Shown piece by piece: positions 51,263-60,284 of a stretch of DNA of 64,000 nucleotides. Numbering within the stretch: position 1 is the stretch's first letter; the number at the start of each line of letters is the position of its first letter. Position numbers and translations under genes: made by a program. The stretch comes from Humibacter ginsenosidimutans (GTDB lineage: Bacteria > Actinomycetota > Actinomycetes > Actinomycetales > Microbacteriaceae). The notes under the pieces were generated by a model that saw nothing but the letters and a program-made list of their open reading frames with translations, was not told where the DNA came from and did not search any database. The stretch spans positions 496,001 to 560,000 of the forward strand of contig NZ_CP042305.1 in NCBI RefSeq assembly GCF_007859675.1. Reading direction: 5' to 3'.

Positions 51263-52555
51263 TCAGGCTTCTCCGCTCTCATCGTTCGTGGTCGTCTCGG
51301 GGGTGCGCGAGGCGAGCACCATGTCTCTGAACCTGTCGAACAGGTAGTTCGCGTCGTGCGGACCCGCCGCCGACTCGGGGTGGTACTGCACACTGAACGC
51401 GGGGATGTCGAGGCAGTTCAGCCCCTCGACGACGTTGTCGTTGAGGTCGTAGTGGCTCACCTCGACGCGGCCGAAGCCCTCGGCCGACTCGCTCACCTCA
51501 TCGAGAGGGGCGTCGACCGCGAAGCCGTGGTTGTGCGCGGTGATCTCCACGCGGCCCGTCGCGCGGTCGAGCACGGGCTGATTGATGCCGCGGTGGCCGA
51601 ACGGCAGCTTGTACGTGCCGAAGCCGAGCGCGCGGCCGAGCAGCTGGTTGCCGAAGCAGATGCCGAAGTACGGGATGCCGTCGCGCAGCACCGTGCGCAG
51701 CAGCTCGACGTGCTGGTCGGAGGCCGCCGGGTCTCCAGGGCCGTTCGAGTAGAAGAGCGCGCTGGGCGCGATGGCCTTCAGCTCCTCCACGGTCGTCGAC
51801 TGCGGGAGCACGACCACGTCGAATCCGCGGTCGGCCAGATAGCCGAGCGTGCTCGCCTTCACCCCGAGGTCGAGCACCGCGACGGAGCCGATGCGCTCGC
51901 CGCGCGCCGGAATCGTGTAGGGCTGCGGGGTGGAGACGATCGCGGAGAGATTCAGTCCGCGCATGTCGGCGCCCGAGCGCACCATGTCGAGCTGCTCCGC
52001 GGGGGTGAGCAGGGCATCCTGACCGGAGAAGATGCCTGCGCGCATCGCGCCGGCCGAGCGCAGGTGCCGGGTGACGGCGCGGGTGTCGATGCCGCTGATG
52101 CCGACGACCGAGCTGGATGCCAGGTCGTCGTCGAGGCTGCGCTGCGACCTGAAGTTGGAGACGATGCGGGCGGGCTCGCGCACGGCGAAGCCGGCGACCC
52201 AGACCCGCGCCGACTCGCCGTCGACGTCGTTCATGCCCGTGTTGCCGATGTGCGGCGCCGTCATCACGACGATCTGGCCGGCGTACGACGGGTCGGTGAG
52301 CGTCTCCTGGTAGCCGGTCATGCCGGTCGCGAAGACGGCCTCGCCGAGGGTGCGTCCGATCGCGCCGTAGCCGCGTCCCTCGTAACGCGTGCCGTCCTCG
52401 AGCACGAGCACGGCAGGCTGTGCGCGAGAGGCGACGGCCGCCGTGGTGGGCAGGCCGATCTCGACGAAGGGCGCGGTGGTCGTGTCGTCTTCTGTGCCGT
52501 TCGTCTGCTGCCCCTCGTCGTGCTCGTTGTCGTGTTCGCGGTTCTTCTTCGCCAT
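51263..52555 (-). CDS. carA: Carbamoyl phosphate synthase small subunit
   Basis: 430 aa. The catalytic class I glutaminase domain has the nucleophile cysteine in [23 protein letters not shown], and His-Glu in [10 protein letters not shown]. The N-terminal small-subunit domain starts at about residue 47 ([19 protein letters not shown]). The first 45 residues form an unusual hydrophilic extension rich in N, E, D and T, which has no counterpart in typical CarA. ATG 52555 was kept because it starts 1 nt after the preceding stop with a GAGG upstream. Confidence 0.95.
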   Translation of the reverse strand: MAKKNREHDNEHDEGQQTNGTEDDTTTAPFVEIGLPTTAAVASRAQPAVLVLEDGTRYEGRGYGAIGRTLGEAVFATGMTGYQETLTDPSYAGQIVVMTAPHIGNTGMNDVDGESARVWVAGFAVREPARIVSNFRSQRSLDDDLASSSVVGISGIDTRAVTRHLRSAGAMRAGIFSGQDALLTPAEQLDMVRSGADMRGLNLSAIVSTPQPYTIPARGERIGSVAVLDLGVKASTLGYLADRGFDVVVLPQSTTVEELKAIAPSALFYSNGPGDPAASDQHVELLRTVLRDGIPYFGICFGNQLLGRALGFGTYKLPFGHRGINQPVLDRATGRVEITAHNHGFAVDAPLDEVSESAEGFGRVEVSHYDLNDNVVEGLNCLDIPAFSVQYHPESAAGPHDANYLFDRFRDMVLASRTPETTTNDESGEA

Positions 52556-52556
52556 G

Positions 52557-53123
52557 TCAGGCCTCGTCTCCGGTGGTCGTGTCGTGGGCGACGTCGTCGG
52601 CGCCAGATGTGCTGAGGCGCTCGTCGGTGTCGGCGAGCGAGTGGATGCCGTCGAGCAGCGCGCGCTGCTGCCCCGGCTCGGCGACGCGCAGATACGTGTC
52701 CAGCACCTGCTCGTCGCCGTCGGTTCGTCGTGCGCGCCAGGCGACCAGCACGAGTCCGCCCTGCTCGACCGAGCGGTCGATGGTCCAGGTGGCGGTGCCC
52801 CCGCCGACGATCGACGCCGCGTCGATCGCCACGACGGGTTCGCCGGGCGCGGCGACGGTCACGCCTCCCGTCGAGACCGTGACCCTCGCCGTGGCGCGGA
52901 ACGCGAGCCCGGGGACCGCGACGCGGTCGAGCGGCTGATCGTGCCGGGTGGTCGCCACGTGCAGTGCGCTGACGGCGACGATCGTGTCCCCCTGCGACTG
53001 GAGCGCGGAAGGCACGACGAGGACGGCGTCGCGGCGCCGGATGCGCCGCCAGCCCGCCCACATGCCCACGAACACGAGGGCCACGACGACGAGGATCAGC
53101 AGGGTGGGCCAGAGCTTGTCCAT
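52557..53123 (-). CDS. PH-like-domain membrane protein of the pyr operon
   Basis: 188 aa. One N-terminal membrane helix (residues 4-24: [21 protein letters not shown]), a basic stop-transfer stretch, then a beta-rich domain (about 30-150) resembling the PH-like fold reported for this operon-linked family. The acidic C-terminal tail is low complexity. Actinobacterial pyr operons carry this gene between pyrC and carA (Rv1382 in M. tuberculosis); its function is unknown. It overlaps pyrC by 1 nt. Confidence 0.82.
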   Translation of the reverse strand: MDKLWPTLLILVVVALVFVGMWAGWRRIRRRDAVLVVPSALQSQGDTIVAVSALHVATTRHDQPLDRVAVPGLAFRATARVTVSTGGVTVAAPGEPVVAIDAASIVGGGTATWTIDRSVEQGGLVLVAWRARRTDGDEQVLDTYLRVAEPGQQRALLDGIHSLADTDERLSTSGADDVAHDTTTGDEA

Positions 53124-54454
53124 CAGGCAGCCTTTCCGGCCAGGGCGGCCGCGTCGTCCGGTTCGATGAGTGCGCCGTCGCGCAGCGTCGCCGTGCCGCC
53201 GTGGAAGGTCCAGAGCACGCGCCCGGGCAGCTCACGTCCGAGGTAGGGCGAGTTGACGCCCTTGCCGGCGAGCCGTCCGGTGTCGAACACGGCGGAGGCG
53301 CTCGCGTCATAGAGCGTCAGGTCGGCGCGGGAGCCGGATGCCACGGGCATCCCTCGCCCCACTCGACCGATGCGTGCCGGTGTCGCCGACATGACGCGGG
53401 CGACGCCGGACCAGTCCAGCAGTCCGGTGCTCACCATCGCCTCGTGCACGACGCTCAGCGCGGACTCGAGTCCGACCATGCCGTTCGCCGCCGCTCCCCA
53501 CTCGCAGGTCTTGGACTCGAGAGGGTGGGGGGCGTGGTCGGTGGCGACGATGTCGATCGTGCCGTCGGCGAGGGCCTCGCGCAGCGCGAGCACGTCTTCT
53601 TTGCGGCGCAGCGGCGGATTCACCTTGAAACGGGCGTCGCGGTCGGCCACGAGTTCCTCGTCGAGCAGCAGGTGGTGGGGCGTCACCTCGGCGGTGACGT
53701 CGATGCCGCGCCGCTTCGCCCAGCGCACGATCTCGACGGAACCCGCTGTGGAGAGGTGGCAGACGTGCAGCCTGCTGCCCACGTACTCGGCCAGGAGCAC
53801 GTCGCGGGCGATGATCGACTCCTCGGCGACGGCCGGCCAGCCGGTGAGCCCGAGCCTGGCGGAGAGAGCGCCCTCGTTCATCTGTGCACCTTCCGTGAGG
53901 CGCGGCTCCTGTGCGTGCTGTGCGACCACGCCGTCGAACGCCTTGACCTGCTCCAGCGCCCTGCGCATGAGCAGCGGATCGGAGACGCACACGCCGTCGT
54001 CGGAGAAGACCCGGACCTTCGCGCGCGAGGCCGCCATGGCGCCGAGCGCGGACAGCCTCTCCCCCGCGAGCCCCACGGTGACGGCGCCGATCGGCTGCAC
54101 CGTGGCGTAGCCCGCAGCGTGGCCCAGGTCGAGCTCCTGCTCGACAACCCCTGGAGTGTCGGCGACCGGCGAGGTGTTCGCCATCGCGAACACCGTCGTG
54201 TATCCGCCGGCGGCGGCGGCACGCGTGCCGGTCAGCACCGTCTCGCTCTGCACGAAGCCGGGTTCGCGAAGGTGGGTGTGCAGGTCGACGAGTCCCGGCA
54301 GAGCGAGGAGGCCGGTCGCATCCACGTGCGTGGCGTCCTGGGAGCCGGCACGGGCATCCGCTCCGACCGTCAGCGTGCCGCCCGCGACGAGGATGTCCGT
54401 GCTCGAGCCGTCGACGAGCGTCGCGTTCTCGATGAAGAACCGTTCGCGTGACAC
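53123..54454 (-). CDS. pyrC: Dihydroorotase
   Basis: 443 aa from GTG 54454. The amidohydrolase metal site is seen in DLHTHLREPG, CHLSTAGS, VTPHHLLL and ATDHAPH. It cyclises carbamoyl aspartate to dihydroorotate. The start overlaps the stop of the pyrB remnant by 1 nt (TAGTG), so translation could still be coupled to that short frame. Confidence 0.96.
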   Translation of the reverse strand: MSRERFFIENATLVDGSSTDILVAGGTLTVGADARAGSQDATHVDATGLLALPGLVDLHTHLREPGFVQSETVLTGTRAAAAGGYTTVFAMANTSPVADTPGVVEQELDLGHAAGYATVQPIGAVTVGLAGERLSALGAMAASRAKVRVFSDDGVCVSDPLLMRRALEQVKAFDGVVAQHAQEPRLTEGAQMNEGALSARLGLTGWPAVAEESIIARDVLLAEYVGSRLHVCHLSTAGSVEIVRWAKRRGIDVTAEVTPHHLLLDEELVADRDARFKVNPPLRRKEDVLALREALADGTIDIVATDHAPHPLESKTCEWGAAANGMVGLESALSVVHEAMVSTGLLDWSGVARVMSATPARIGRVGRGMPVASGSRADLTLYDASASAVFDTGRLAGKGVNSPYLGRELPGRVLWTFHGGTATLRDGALIEPDDAAALAGKAA

Positions 54455-54645
54455 TAGTTGACCTCCCGATCGTCGGACAGCAGTGGAAAGAGCGCGGCCA
54501 TGCGCTTCGAGACACCGCCGGCGACCTGATCGTGCGCGAGCGACTGCGGTGAGTCCGCGGCTTCGGCAGAGATCTCCAGCCCCCTGATGATGGGCCCTGG
54601 ATGCATCACCATGGTATCCGCCCACGGCCCGGCAGCTGCCGGCAT
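54454..54645 (-). pseudogene. pyrB: Aspartate carbamoyltransferase remnant (C-terminal 63 codons only)
   Basis: The frame encodes [18 protein letters not shown] and [19 protein letters not shown], then a normal C-terminus. The MHPGP-x-x-RGLEIS block is diagnostic of PyrB, but about 250 residues, including the carbamoyl phosphate and aspartate sites, are absent. The preceding pyrR stop overlaps the ATG as TGATG, so the deletion join is at or near the pyrR end. The fragment cannot be an active enzyme. Either the gene has been deleted or the assembly has lost about 750 bp. Confidence 0.88.
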
Positions 54646-55199
54646 CAGTGCTGCTCTCCTTCGTCGTCTCTCGTGCCGATGGCGACCGAGTCCTCTCCGT
54701 CGACCTCCGTGAGACGCACATTGATGCGCTCCCTCGTGGAGCTGGGCAGGTTCTTGCCGACGAAGTCGGCCCGGATGGGAAACTCGCGGTGGCCGCGGTC
54801 CACGAGCACCGCGAGTCGAACGGCCTTCGGGCGACCGAGTCCGCTGAGCGCGTCGAGCGCCGCACGAATGGTGCGCCCCGAAAAGAGCACGTCGTCGACC
54901 AGCACCACCGTCGCGCCGTCGATCGAGCCGGGAACGCTCGTGGGCGACGGCGTTCGGGTCGGATGCTCCGCCAGATCGTCGCGATACATCGTCACGTCGA
55001 GCGCTCCCACAGCCGGCGGCGCTCCGTCTTCGATGCGGGCGATGCTGGCGCCGATGCGCTCGGCGAGTGCGACGCCGCGCGTCGGGATGCCGAGGAGCAT
55101 GAGATCGCGGGATCCCCGGTTGGACTCCAGGATCTCGTGTGCGATCCGAGTCAACGCCCGGGCGATGTCAGCCTGCTGCAGCACGGTACGTGCTGTCAT
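54645..55199 (-). CDS. pyrR: Pyr operon regulator / uracil phosphoribosyltransferase PyrR
   Basis: 184 aa. PRPP loop [21 protein letters not shown] and N-terminal [13 protein letters not shown] are typical. PyrR binds pyr mRNA when UMP is high and also has uracil phosphoribosyltransferase activity. A PyrR-binding-like RNA motif covers its own ribosome binding site. First gene of the pyr operon. Confidence 0.95.
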   Translation of the reverse strand: MTARTVLQQADIARALTRIAHEILESNRGSRDLMLLGIPTRGVALAERIGASIARIEDGAPPAVGALDVTMYRDDLAEHPTRTPSPTSVPGSIDGATVVLVDDVLFSGRTIRAALDALSGLGRPKAVRLAVLVDRGHREFPIRADFVGKNLPSSTRERINVRLTEVDGEDSVAIGTRDDEGEQH

Positions 55200-55202
55200 G
55201 CC

Positions 55203-55225
55203 GACCCCCTTCCCCGCCTCACAGG
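55203..55225 (-). promoter_or_regulatory. pyrR: PyrR-binding-like element overlapping the pyrR ribosome binding site
   Basis: The minus-strand leader reads TCCTGTGAGG-CGGGGAAGG (55207-55225), matching from memory the PyrR anti-antiterminator pattern with UCC, GAGG and AAGG blocks. It ends in the Shine-Dalgarno AAGGGGG, 4-5 nt before the ATG region. In mycobacteria PyrR represses translation at such a site; the same is inferred here. No terminator is seen in the leader. Confidence 0.65.
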
Positions 55226-55462
55226 ACGGCTCTTAAAGGTTGCCAAACTCGCACAAGCCTATCAGTGCTCGTCACCATCCGCTAAACGGCGATACGTCTC
55301 ACGGGATGGACCGTCGATCACTGGCGCACATTCGACAGCCCAGCAGGACACGCGGTCTGCACGCGTCAGTCGCGACGAAGGAACAGATGCTTCCACATCG
55401 CTCACTTCGAGCGGATCTCTCTTCGATCAGGAATGTCGGCGGGTGATCATAGCATCGTAGAC

Positions 55463-56752
55463 ATGAACGATATGACGATGACGGATGAGGACTCCGTGAT
55501 GGTCACCGTCGTCGACGAGACGGGCCTCTTCGACGATGGGCCGGACTTCGACGTCGACCTGGCCGAGCTGCCTGTGCGGCACCCAACGGCCGAGCAAGTG
55601 CTGGGATTCGCCTTCGACGATGCAGAGTGTTCGCAGCTCATGGTGAACCGGCAGGCGGCACGTCAGCTTCTCGCCATCGGCGAGGCGTTCGAGATCGCAC
55701 GGGCGAACCCGCGCATCTATGTGCCGGTGGGAGCGGCTGATCGCACTCCCGGTATCGACGATCTCGACTTCGCCGAACGCTCCGTCGCCTTCGATCTGGC
55801 ACATCGGCTGAATCTCTCGGAGAACCTGGTGCGTTCTCTCGCGCACCAGGCCGAGACGCTGACTGCCTCGCTGCCCCGTCTCCGTGACCTGTTCGTCGAG
55901 GGTTCGATCAGCGCGCAGCGCGTGCGGGCTGCCGTCGAATCCGTCGACGGCGTTCCTGACGCCGTCGTGGGTCGGTATGACGAGCGACTCAGCCGGGTCG
56001 CGGCGAGTCTGCGTGCCGGGGTGTTCGCCCGCCGTTGCCGGATCTTGCGTGAACGCCTCTGTGCCGACACTCTGCAGGAGCGGCATGACGTTGCACGGCA
56101 GCGTCGGCGGGTCTGCTTCGAGCCCGCGGAAGACGGCATGGCATGGGTGTCCGCGTTCATCCCCGCCGTGGACGTCGCCCGCATCGAGGCGCGCCTCACC
56201 GGTGTAGCAGCTCGGCTGCGCCGCGTCGACGGCGAGACCCGCAACCGCGACCAGCTTCGAGCCGATCTGCTCGTGGAATGGCTCGCCGGCGACGGAACGC
56301 CGTCAGCCGCCACCGCACAGCCGCACATTCTGATCGACGGCGACGGCCGTTTCGCGGAACTGCTCGGCTACGGTCCGATCGATCCGGTCAGCGCCGCACG
56401 AGCCCTTCGAAAGGCACCCTCCTTCCGGCGCGTCTTCGATGACCCCGTGACGCCGACGCGGCTGGTGCTCGACTCCGGTCAGTACCGGCCGTCGGCCGAG
56501 CAGCGGCACTGGCTGCGGCTGAACTACGGGTTCGACGAGTCGGCTGCGCCGTACCTGTCGCTCGGCTCGGAGGTCGACCACGTCGTCGAGTGGCAGCACG
56601 GTGGTACGACGGATGTCACGAACCTCGTTCCGCTGAAACCTCGCCTGCATCGGCTCAAGTCGGTCACGCGCATCCGTCTTGACCCCAAGCCCGACGGCGG
56701 CATCCGCGTGCGCACGCCCACCGGATATGACAGCGATCCGCCGCCGTTCTAG
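55463..56752 (+). CDS. DUF222 / HNH endonuclease-domain protein
   Basis: 429 aa from ATG 55463; ATG 55433 is also in frame. TAGCAT (55450-55455) lies 7 nt before the chosen ATG, suggesting a leaderless transcript. The N-terminal two-thirds form a helical DUF222 (13E12-repeat-like) region (LSENLVRSLAHQAETL; LRDLFVEGSISAQRVRA). The C-terminal HNH nuclease motif is VDHVVEWQHGGTTDVTNLVPL with Asp372-His373, Asn and a later His. Such proteins are multicopy in actinobacterial genomes and often mobile; their function is unclear. Confidence 0.85.
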   Translation: MNDMTMTDEDSVMVTVVDETGLFDDGPDFDVDLAELPVRHPTAEQVLGFAFDDAECSQLMVNRQAARQLLAIGEAFEIARANPRIYVPVGAADRTPGIDDLDFAERSVAFDLAHRLNLSENLVRSLAHQAETLTASLPRLRDLFVEGSISAQRVRAAVESVDGVPDAVVGRYDERLSRVAASLRAGVFARRCRILRERLCADTLQERHDVARQRRRVCFEPAEDGMAWVSAFIPAVDVARIEARLTGVAARLRRVDGETRNRDQLRADLLVEWLAGDGTPSAATAQPHILIDGDGRFAELLGYGPIDPVSAARALRKAPSFRRVFDDPVTPTRLVLDSGQYRPSAEQRHWLRLNYGFDESAAPYLSLGSEVDHVVEWQHGGTTDVTNLVPLKPRLHRLKSVTRIRLDPKPDGGIRVRTPTGYDSDPPPF

Positions 56753-56762
56753 GCTTCCCGGC

Positions 56763-57221
56763 GTGAGCGTGACCGTCGAGATCGCGACCGAGAGCGATCG
56801 AACGCTGCTCGATCGGCTGATGCAGCTGTATCTGTACGACTTCTCGGAGTTCGACGGCCGCGAGTTGGACGACGAGGGTCGCTACGAATACATCTGGCTC
56901 GACGCCTACTGGACGGATGACGACCGTCGCGCCTATCTGATCCGTTCGGACGGCAGACCCGTGGGGTTCGCGCTCGTGCGTCTCACCGACCCGGTCGAGA
57001 TGGCGGAGTTCTTCGTGATGCGTCCGTTCCGCTCTCACGGGATCGGCCGGCGAGCCGCACAGCAGATCCTCGCACTTCACGTCGGCGACTGGCGCATCAG
57101 CGAAGTCAAGGGCAACGATGCGGCCGTCGGCTTCTGGCGGGTGGTGATTCCCGTCGCGTTCTCGGAGCACATGCTGGCGGACGGGACTCGCGAGCAGCGG
57201 TTCCGGGTTGCCTTGCCATAG
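56763..57221 (+). CDS. GNAT-family N-acetyltransferase
   Basis: 152 aa from GTG 56763 (GTG 56769 possible), 10 bp after the HNH gene. GNAT motif A is FFVMRPFRSHGIGRRAAQQIL; DAYWTDDDRRAYLIRSDGRPVGFALV precedes it. The N-terminus IATESDRTLLDRLMQLYLYDFSEFDG resembles acetyltransferases annotated as acting on small molecules, but the substrate is unknown. Convergent with the DinB-like gene. Confidence 0.83.
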   Translation: MSVTVEIATESDRTLLDRLMQLYLYDFSEFDGRELDDEGRYEYIWLDAYWTDDDRRAYLIRSDGRPVGFALVRLTDPVEMAEFFVMRPFRSHGIGRRAAQQILALHVGDWRISEVKGNDAAVGFWRVVIPVAFSEHMLADGTREQRFRVALP

Positions 57222-57232
57222 CAGAGGTCCGC

Positions 57233-57826
57233 TCAGTCGCCGAACCCATCGGCCACCTCCTGCAGCCGCGCGCGGTATCGCTCCCACCACTGCTCGTCGT
57301 GTTCGGGCAGCCCCGCCCCCTTTGCTCCGATGCCCGCTGCGCCGTCGATGAGTTCGCGCACGATGTCTGCGTGCCCTGCGTGCCGTGCCGCTTCGTTGAT
57401 CATGTGCACGAGGATCTGGCGCAGCGTCACGTTCCTGCGTTCCTCCGGCCACCACGGCACGACACCGCGGGCGTCGAGATCGAGTTCGTCGACGACCTGT
57501 TCCGTGTTCGCCTGGGCGCGATGCGCGAACGCGGTCACCCACTCGATCGACTGATCGGAGGTCGCCCACATGTCGGCGTTGTCCTCCGTTTCATCCTCCG
57601 CCCACGGCATCCGCTCCGGCGCCGGTCTGCCGAAGACCTCGGTGAAGTACCCGTACTCCGTGGTGGCGACGTGCTTGACGAGCCCCAGCAGGTTCGTGCC
57701 GGTGCGGGTCATGGGCAGGCGAGCCTGCTGCTCGCTCAACCCGTCGAGCTTCCACAGCAGGGCGTCGCGCGAGCGTTGCAGAGCGCGCAGGAGCATGGCC
57801 TTCTCGGCGTCTTTGTCGTCAGTCAT
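57233..57826 (-). CDS. DinB-family / DUF664 protein, probable mycothiol-dependent transferase
   Basis: 197 aa four-helix bundle. The three metal-binding histidines are represented by KHVATTEYGYF (first His) and HMINEAARHAGHADI (others). LLWKLDGLSEQQARLPM and TGTNLLGLVKHV are typical of the DUF664 branch, whose members use mycothiol in actinobacteria. The substrate is unknown. It is a single gene between the GNAT and the DsbA-like gene. Confidence 0.85.
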   Translation of the reverse strand: MTDDKDAEKAMLLRALQRSRDALLWKLDGLSEQQARLPMTRTGTNLLGLVKHVATTEYGYFTEVFGRPAPERMPWAEDETEDNADMWATSDQSIEWVTAFAHRAQANTEQVVDELDLDARGVVPWWPEERRNVTLRQILVHMINEAARHAGHADIVRELIDGAAGIGAKGAGLPEHDEQWWERYRARLQEVADGFGD

Positions 57827-57857
57827 GCGATCGACCGTACGCCGAATGTCGCCTCTG

Positions 57858-58571
57858 CTACTTGCCGCCCGCCGCGATGAACTTCGTGAGCGCCTTCGTG
57901 TCGGTGATCCCGCCTGTGTAGGCGTGTCCGTTCACAAGCACGGTCGGCGTCGCGGTGATCGACGTGATATCGGCGCCAGGCAGAGGCCCGTTCAGTGCCT
58001 TCTGCGTCAGATTCGAGATCCAGGTGACGTACTTGTTCGCGGCGATGCAGGCATCCACATCGGTTGCGCCGACGTCGTGGGCGAGCGAGGTCAGCTTCGC
58101 GTCGGTGAGACCCGATGAGCCTTCCTCCGGCTGGTTCTCGTAGAGCTGCGAGAGGAAGGTGAGCGTTGCCTTCGGGTCGGATGCCGCCACGCACGTGAGT
58201 GCGCTCCCCGCGCGCGAGGAGTACATGGTGCCCTGGGAACTGCGGTCCAAGAAGTCGAGCGGGTGCACGCGCAGTGTGATCTCGTCACTGTTCACGAGCT
58301 CGGCGAGCGTGCGACCGTTGACCTTCTCGAACTCACCGCAGAACGGGCACATCGGGTCGACGTAGGTGTCGACCGTCGTCTTGCCGGTGCCGACGGCGAG
58401 GTAGTCGTCATCGAAGTGCGCGGCACCCGTCGTGCCGGTCGGCAGCGCCGCGGCAGACTTCGTCGCGCTCGGCGTCGAGTCCGGCGTGGATGACGAACAC
58501 GCGGCAAGGCCTGCGGTGAGCGCCAGCGCGGCGAAGACGACGGCGGCGCGGCGGAGAAGTGCTGCTCTCAT
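57858..58571 (-). CDS. DsbA-like thioredoxin-fold lipoprotein
   Basis: 237 aa from ATG 58571. A signal peptide with lipobox LAAC (Cys25) makes it a membrane-anchored lipoprotein, modified first by Lgt. A Ser/Thr-rich linker leads to a DsbA-type thioredoxin domain with active site CPFC (Cys75, Cys78) in VDPMCPFCGEF, and the cis-proline region TPTVLVNG. Two further cysteines (VAASD context Cys and DACIAANK) are present. The role is probably disulfide formation or isomerisation outside the membrane. It starts 53 bp after nusB. Confidence 0.9.
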   Translation of the reverse strand: MRAALLRRAAVVFAALALTAGLAACSSSTPDSTPSATKSAAALPTGTTGAAHFDDDYLAVGTGKTTVDTYVDPMCPFCGEFEKVNGRTLAELVNSDEITLRVHPLDFLDRSSQGTMYSSRAGSALTCVAASDPKATLTFLSQLYENQPEEGSSGLTDAKLTSLAHDVGATDVDACIAANKYVTWISNLTQKALNGPLPGADITSITATPTVLVNGHAYTGGITDTKALTKFIAAGGK

Positions 58572-58624
58572 CGGGAACCTCGGGCTCGATCGTGCGTGTG
58601 TTCGGCGAATGGTCGACGCAGCGC

Positions 58625-59041
58625 TCAGTGCGTGACCGCGGCGCCGATCTTGGCGAGCAGCCCGTTGACGAACTTCGCAGAGTCGTCCGTCGACAGCAGC
58701 GTGGCCTGCTCGACGGCCTCCGAGATGGCGACGCCGTCGGGCACTGCAGGGTTGTACAGCATCTCCCACGCACTCATCCGCAGAATGGCGCGGTCGACAG
58801 CGGGCATCCGCTCGAGGGTCCAGCCCTGGGCGTACGTCTCGATCAACTCGTCGATCTCGTCGCTGTGGTCGATCACGCCGTCGACGATCTCGCGTGCGTA
58901 GAGCCAGGACGCTTCACGAGCCGGCTCGTTCGCCGCGCGCTGCGCCTCGTCGGCCAGGGCCTTGGCGAACGGGATGCCGCGCACGTCGGCGCTGTAGAGA
59001 ATGTCGATGGCGCGTTTGCGCGCCTTGCTGCGGGCGCTCAT
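58625..59041 (-). CDS. nusB: Transcription antitermination factor NusB
   Basis: 138 aa, all alpha. SKARKRAIDILYSADVRG at the N-terminus (RNA and NusE contact), MPAVDRAILRMSAWEML and VAISEAVEQATLLSTDDSAKFVNGLL are the family blocks. It supports rRNA antitermination with NusE. It lies 15 bp after efp, a conserved actinobacterial pairing. Confidence 0.96.
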   Translation of the reverse strand: MSARSKARKRAIDILYSADVRGIPFAKALADEAQRAANEPAREASWLYAREIVDGVIDHSDEIDELIETYAQGWTLERMPAVDRAILRMSAWEMLYNPAVPDGVAISEAVEQATLLSTDDSAKFVNGLLAKIGAAVTH

Positions 59042-59056
59042 GCGGTCTGTCGGCGC

Positions 59057-59623
59057 CTAGTCGTTGACGCGGCCGAGGTAGTCGCCCGTGCGGGTGTCGA
59101 CCTTGACCTTGGTGCCGGTCTCGAGGAACAGCGGAACCTGGATCTGGTATCCGGTCTCGACGGTGGCGGGCTTGGTGCCGCCGGTCGAGCGGTCGCCCTG
59201 CAGGCCCGGCTCGGTGTAGGTGATCTCGAGCACGACGGATGCCGGCAGCTCGACGTAGAGCGGGTTGCCGTTGTTCATCGCGATGGTCACGTTCTGGTTC
59301 TCGAGCATGAAGTTCGCGGCGTCGCCGACGATCGAGGAGGGAACCGTGAACTGGTCGTAGTCGCTCGTGTCCATGAACACGAAGCCGTCGCCATCGCTGT
59401 ACAGGTACTGATAGTCGCGGCGGTCGACATTCTCGAACTCGAGCTTCGTGCCGGCGTTGTACGTGCGATCGACGACCTTGCCGCTGACCACGTTCTTGAG
59501 CTTGGTGCGCACGAACGCGCCGCCCTTGCCCGGCTTGACGTGCTGGAACTCGATCACGGTCCAGAGCTGGCCGTCGATGTTGAGAACGGCGCCGTTGCGA
59601 ATGTCAGCGGTATCGGATGCCAT
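59057..59623 (-). CDS. efp: Elongation factor P
   Basis: 188 aa from ATG 59623. Three beta-barrel domains: KOW-like N-terminus ([17 protein letters not shown]), an OB domain ([20 protein letters not shown]) and a C-terminal OB domain with the signature [31 protein letters not shown]. The tip loop VKPGKGGAF has Lys33 at the modifiable position. EF-P relieves stalling at proline runs. Its leader separates it from aroQ by about 110 bp. Confidence 0.97.
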   Translation of the reverse strand: MASDTADIRNGAVLNIDGQLWTVIEFQHVKPGKGGAFVRTKLKNVVSGKVVDRTYNAGTKLEFENVDRRDYQYLYSDGDGFVFMDTSDYDQFTVPSSIVGDAANFMLENQNVTIAMNNGNPLYVELPASVVLEITYTEPGLQGDRSTGGTKPATVETGYQIQVPLFLETGTKVKVDTRTGDYLGRVND

Positions 59624-59732
59624 GCGTGTAGATCCTTCGATAACGAGAGAAGTCGGACGGTCAAGGCGCGTCAGTAGCGCCGACCACCTGGTGATTCTAC
59701 CGGGTGCCGGCCGGGAATCCGCTTGACGGAGG

Positions 59733-60194
59733 TCAGCCCTCCCCGAGGCCCGCGATCGCCTCGATGAGCTTCGTCGTCGCGGTGGCATAGCCGGCGACGC
59801 CTTCGCCGACGACGTGCACGGCGGCGATGTCGCGCACATAGGAGAAGCGACGGAACTCCTCCCTGGCGTTGACGTCGGAGATGTGCACCTCGGCGACGGG
59901 CAGCGCGACGCCGGTGAGGGCATCCCGCAGCACCACGGATGTGTGGGTGAGTCCGCCGGGATTGATGACGATGCCGGCGCAGTCCTCGCGTGACGCGTGG
60001 ATGGCGTCGATCAGCACGCCCTCGTGGTTGCTCTGCACGGCGCGCACCTGAAATCCGAGACCGGCGGCGGTGTTCGTCACGAGCGTCTCGATGTCGGCCA
60101 GCGTCTCCGTGCCGTAGATGCCTGGCTCGCGAACGCCGAGCAGGTTGAGGTTGGGCCCGTTGACGAGCAGGAGTCGGCGAGGGGTGTCGGTCAC
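59733..60194 (-). CDS. aroQ: 3-Dehydroquinate dehydratase, type II
   Basis: 153 aa from GTG 60194. [21 protein letters not shown] contains the active-site loop with catalytic Arg and Tyr; [32 protein letters not shown] with the catalytic His are seen. It dehydrates 3-dehydroquinate in the shikimate pathway. About 90 bp separate it from the GNAT gene of the upstream aro operon. Confidence 0.97.
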   Translation of the reverse strand: MTDTPRRLLLVNGPNLNLLGVREPGIYGTETLADIETLVTNTAAGLGFQVRAVQSNHEGVLIDAIHASREDCAGIVINPGGLTHTSVVLRDALTGVALPVAEVHISDVNAREEFRRFSYVRDIAAVHVVGEGVAGYATATTKLIEAIAGLGEG

Positions 60195-60284
60195 GTCGGA
60201 ACCCTATCAACCGCGGGGTCTCGTCGATCGTGCGCATCCGATCATCGGCAGCACGAGACGGGGCGCGAATCGGGTGCCGCGCTA

